Source: Parabacteroides chongii (GTDB lineage: Bacteria; Bacteroidota; Bacteroidia; Bacteroidales; Tannerellaceae). Taken from it: a stretch of 64,000 bases of DNA. The notes beneath the pieces were generated by a model that saw only the letters and a program-made list of their open reading frames with translations, searched no databases and was not told the origin of the DNA. Where the stretch lies: assembly GCF_029581355.1 (NCBI RefSeq), contig NZ_CP120849.1:4930501-4994500 (forward strand). Reading direction: 5' to 3'. Positions 61,748 through 64,000 of this stretch are shown piece by piece; position 1 is the first letter of the stretch; each line of letters starts with the position of its first letter. The translations under genes and the position numbers were made by a program.

Positions 61748-62053
61748 ATGACTACAAATTTACCTCCAAAGAACTGTCGCAGTTGGGATGATGTTCAAGA
61801 TGAACTCTTCGGACCAAAAGGAACCCCACAACGAGACCAACTGGAAAAAGAAAGCGAAATGTTTCGTATCAGTGAACGACTGAAATTAGCCCGGAAAGAT
61901 GCCGGATTAACTCAGCAGGAATTAGCAGAAAAGGTCGGTTTAAAAAGAAGCGACTTGTCACTTATAGAAAATGGAAAAATGAATATTAGTATCGATACCT
62001 TATTCGACCTTTTCAGGGCGGTAGGCAAACAAATCAGTTTTACCATTATGTAA
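61748..62053 (+). CDS. XRE-family antitoxin (HigA-like)
   Basis: A 101-residue protein whose C-terminal two thirds is a classical helix-turn-helix (LKLARKDAGLTQQELAEKVG, then KRSDLSLIENGKMNISIDTL; residues 39-82). The first 35 residues (SWDDVQDELFGPKGTPQRD) are typical of the antitoxin group paired with RelE/HigB toxins. It lies 34 bp before the toxin gene, antitoxin first. It should neutralise the toxin and repress the pair through the dyad at 61703-61723. Confidence 0.88.
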   Translation: MTTNLPPKNCRSWDDVQDELFGPKGTPQRDQLEKESEMFRISERLKLARKDAGLTQQELAEKVGLKRSDLSLIENGKMNISIDTLFDLFRAVGKQISFTIM

Positions 62054-62087
62054 CGTAAAAGTACTTCTCTTAAAACCAACCTAACTT

Positions 62088-62432
62088 ATGAAAACTATAC
62101 GCAATTTTTTCTTCTACGGCAATTATGCCTTTGACTTCATTAAGCAGCAAAATACACCGATGCAAAAGAAAATCAAGTTTGTATTTGATGTACTCCGCTA
62201 CGAACAAGTTGTCCCCAAACAATTTATCAAACACATTGAAGGAACAAAAGGCCTCTACGAAATACGTATAGAGGCTGAAAGTAATATTATCCGTATCTTT
62301 TGTTGTTTCGATGAAGGACAACTCATTGTCTTATTCAACGGCTTTCAGAAAAAGAGCCGGAAAACTCCGGCTCGTGAAATACAAAAAGCATTGTCTTTAA
62401 TGAAAGAGTATTTCGAAAGCAAGAATCTTTAG
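62088..62432 (+). CDS. RelE/HigB-family (Gp49-like) toxin
   Basis: A 114-residue protein of the RelE/ParE fold, phage Gp49-like branch, expected to cut mRNA at the ribosome. Signature parts are VPKQFIKHIEGTKGLYEIRI near residues 43-62, the core strand NIIRIFCCFDEGQLIVLFNG near residues 66-85, and the end FQKKSRKTPAREIQKAL. All are intact, so the toxin should be active. Second gene of the pair. Confidence 0.88.
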   Translation: MKTIRNFFFYGNYAFDFIKQQNTPMQKKIKFVFDVLRYEQVVPKQFIKHIEGTKGLYEIRIEAESNIIRIFCCFDEGQLIVLFNGFQKKSRKTPAREIQKALSLMKEYFESKNL

Positions 62433-62465
62433 TCTTTTTCCCGTCAATCACATCTGTAACCTATA

Positions 62466-62605
62466 ACAGATGCACCGATCGTTACGCAGCCCCCAGCAAG
62501 GGATTGCGCAGCTTTTCGTGTGCGTTTGTGTAAACAGCCGCCAGCGGGCGGCCAATTGGCAGGCTCCGGCCTGAAACGATCTTTGACATGATGGGATTGA
62601 AAGGA
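62466..62605 (+). repeat. Intergenic repeat, copy 3 (about 140 bp)
   Basis: Nearly identical to copy 2, but its left-end palindrome CATCTG-N10-CAGATG carries the 10-bp core in the opposite orientation (TAACCTATAA against TTATAGGGTA). Its right end supplies ATTG as a -33 element for the next gene. Confidence 0.85.
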
Positions 62606-62628
62606 ATGGAAATATATTCCTATATTTG
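62596..62628 (+). promoter_or_regulatory. Promoter of the AAA-ATPase gene, partly inside repeat copy 3
   Basis: ATTG (62596-62599) at the end of the repeat, a 21-bp spacer and TATATTTG (62621-62628) followed by C, 23 bp before the ATG at 62652. Confidence 0.55.
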
Positions 62629-62651
62629 CAAATACGAAAACAATTAAGCTT

Positions 62652-64000
62652 ATGGACAGAAAAAAGCTACCGATAGGCATCAGCGACTACAAGCTGATGA
62701 TCAGCGAAGACTATTATTATGTGGATAAGACAGATTTTATCCGACAGATAGTAGAAGAGGGAAGTCTGATCACACTCCTCCCCCGTCCACGACGCTTCGG
62801 CAAGACGCTCAACCTCTCCACCCTGCGCTATTTCTTCGAGAAAACGGAAGGAAACAAATTCCGCCCGCTTTTCAAGGAGAAAAAGATCGAAGAGTGGAAA
62901 GACTTCGATAAGTATCAGGGGAAATATCCCGTGATCATGATCACACTCAAGGATTGCAAAGGCGATACGTTCGAAGAGACCCTGATGCAAATCGGCATAC
63001 AATTGCAACAAGAGTTCGAACGCCACCGGTATTTGTCGGATGACCAGCTTTCAGAGATCAATCGGGAATGGTTTGATAAAATATACCGCTTGCAGGCTGA
63101 CAGCATTATCCTGCAAAATTCCTTGCGTTTATTATCTGATTTGCTCACTGCCCACTGGGGAATACCCCCTCTCGTCCTGCTCGACGAATACGATACCCCT
63201 ATCCACGTAGCCTTCGACAAAGGCTATTACGACAAGATGATCGGATTCATGCGAAACCTGATGAGTACGGTATTCAAAGACAATACGGATATCTTCCGCG
63301 GAGTCATTACAGGCATACTCAGGGTCAGCAAAGAGTCGATTTTCAGCGGGTTGAATAACATTGCCGTTTTCTCCTTACTGGATCGACCGATGTGCACCTC
63401 TTTCGGGTTCACACAGGAAGAGACAGACAGGATGCTCGACGATTACTCATTCGGTACTTATAAAGAAGAGGTGAAGCAATGGTACGACGGATACCTTTTC
63501 GGAGGAAAGACCGTCTACAACCCTTGGTCAGTGCTCAACTTTATAATGTATAACGGCGTACTCGCTCCTTACTGGGTAAACACCGGTTCCGATGTTCTGT
63601 TGCGTCACCTGCTCGCCGACGGACCTTCGCAGATACGCGAAGGTATCGAAGCTTTGATACAGGGCGATCCGCTGCGTAGCGTGATCAACGACAAGCTCGC
63701 CTTTCCCGATCTGCTGGCCGAAACATTCAACATCTGGTCGTTCATGCTCTTCAGCGGATATCTCAAAGCATACGACCCGGTAAAAACCGGCGACGACCTG
63801 ACCGAATACACCCTGCAGGTACCCAACAGGGAAGTAAGGACGGTATTCTTTACCATCATCCGCAGCTGGATCAACAACAGCCCCGTAAAGAACGAACGAC
63901 TCGAACTCATGCTCCGCGCATTGGACGAAAACAATATGCCGATCTTCCGCCGCCTGCTCAACGACTTCGTCGTCAATTCGCTTTCGTATTACGACACTTC
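62652..64000 (+). CDS. AAA-ATPase-like protein with likely PD-(D/E)XK C-terminus (cut by window edge)
   Basis: At least 449 residues of a protein in the predicted AAA-ATPase family (PF09820-type) common in many copies in Bacteroidetes. The N-terminus reads KKLPIGISDYKLM then YYYVDKTDFI, with a Walker A-like loop PRPRRFGKTLNLST (residues 45-57) and a Walker B LVLLDEYDTPI near residue 177. Later WYDGYLFGG and YNPWSVLNF are family motifs. Members usually end in a DUF1703/PD-(D/E)XK nuclease domain, which would lie beyond the edge here. Function unknown; such genes are often near repeats, as here. Confidence 0.85.
   Translation, partial: MDRKKLPIGISDYKLMISEDYYYVDKTDFIRQIVEEGSLITLLPRPRRFGKTLNLSTLRYFFEKTEGNKFRPLFKEKKIEEWKDFDKYQGKYPVIMITLKDCKGDTFEETLMQIGIQLQQEFERHRYLSDDQLSEINREWFDKIYRLQADSIILQNSLRLLSDLLTAHWGIPPLVLLDEYDTPIHVAFDKGYYDKMIGFMRNLMSTVFKDNTDIFRGVITGILRVSKESIFSGLNNIAVFSLLDRPMCTSFGFTQEETDRMLDDYSFGTYKEEVKQWYDGYLFGGKTVYNPWSVLNFIMYNGVLAPYWVNTGSDVLLRHLLADGPSQIREGIEALIQGDPLRSVINDKLAFPDLLAETFNIWSFMLFSGYLKAYDPVKTGDDLTEYTLQVPNREVRTVFFTIIRSWINNSPVKNERLELMLRALDENNMPIFRRLLNDFVVNSLSYYDT

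Overview
The window looks like a chromosomal segment of a gut or oral member of the Bacteroidales, most likely Parabacteroides or a close relative. The reasons are Bacteroidetes-type -7 boxes (TAnnTTTG) in front of many genes, a PorU-type type IX secretion sortase, FimB/Mfa2-type fimbrial genes, DUF4838, DUF3575 and DUF3868 proteins, SpII lipoproteins, and an RteA-like sensor protein. The genus is inference; no rRNA or other marker gene is present.

Layout. 1-9431: end of a sensor protein, a lipid A phosphoethanolamine transferase, a secreted DUF4838 protein, a dienelactone-hydrolase-like protein, bacterioferritin, and a LemA/M48/DUF456 membrane operon. 9750-15466: an M24 peptidase, alkaline phosphatase, pyrBI, a flavin reductase and an outer membrane barrel. 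15487-30095: an AddB-like nuclease, an aldo/keto reductase, PorU, a mutarotase-like protein, two tandem M3 peptidase lipoproteins and a nitronate monooxygenase-like enzyme. 30095-43371: a SUMF1-sialidase fusion, a CzcCBA-type metal efflux operon with a His/Cys-rich small protein, an HTH regulator, Thi4 under a TPP riboswitch, a cytidylate-kinase-like protein, a MATE pump and free-methionine-sulfoxide reductase. 43482-51751: a five-gene catabolic operon (GH2, SSS transporter, SDR, enolase-superfamily dehydratase, RraA-like) with an AraC regulator. 51945-60532: a tyrosine recombinase, a 473-bp segment bounded by 22-bp inverted repeats, and a four-gene fimbrial operon. 60533-64000: repeats, toxin-antitoxin genes, a broken GNAT gene and an AAA-ATPase that runs off the end.

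The strongest unusual system is the probable phase-variable fimbrial locus. The recombinase gene stops 11 bp before the left inverted repeat, and the fimbrial operon starts 34 bp after the right one. The best promoter-like box in the segment (TACTTTTG, followed by C) points away from the fimbrial genes in this assembly, so the locus may be captured OFF.

The second unusual signal is a family of short palindromes in intergenic DNA. They share the plan 5-bp arm, 4-nt centre, 5-bp arm and an 8-9-nt spacer, giving a 22-23-bp period (9555-9634, 29947-30060, 19720-19756). They do not match CRISPR or any feature I know from this genus.

No tRNA, rRNA, CRISPR array or complete insertion sequence was recognised.
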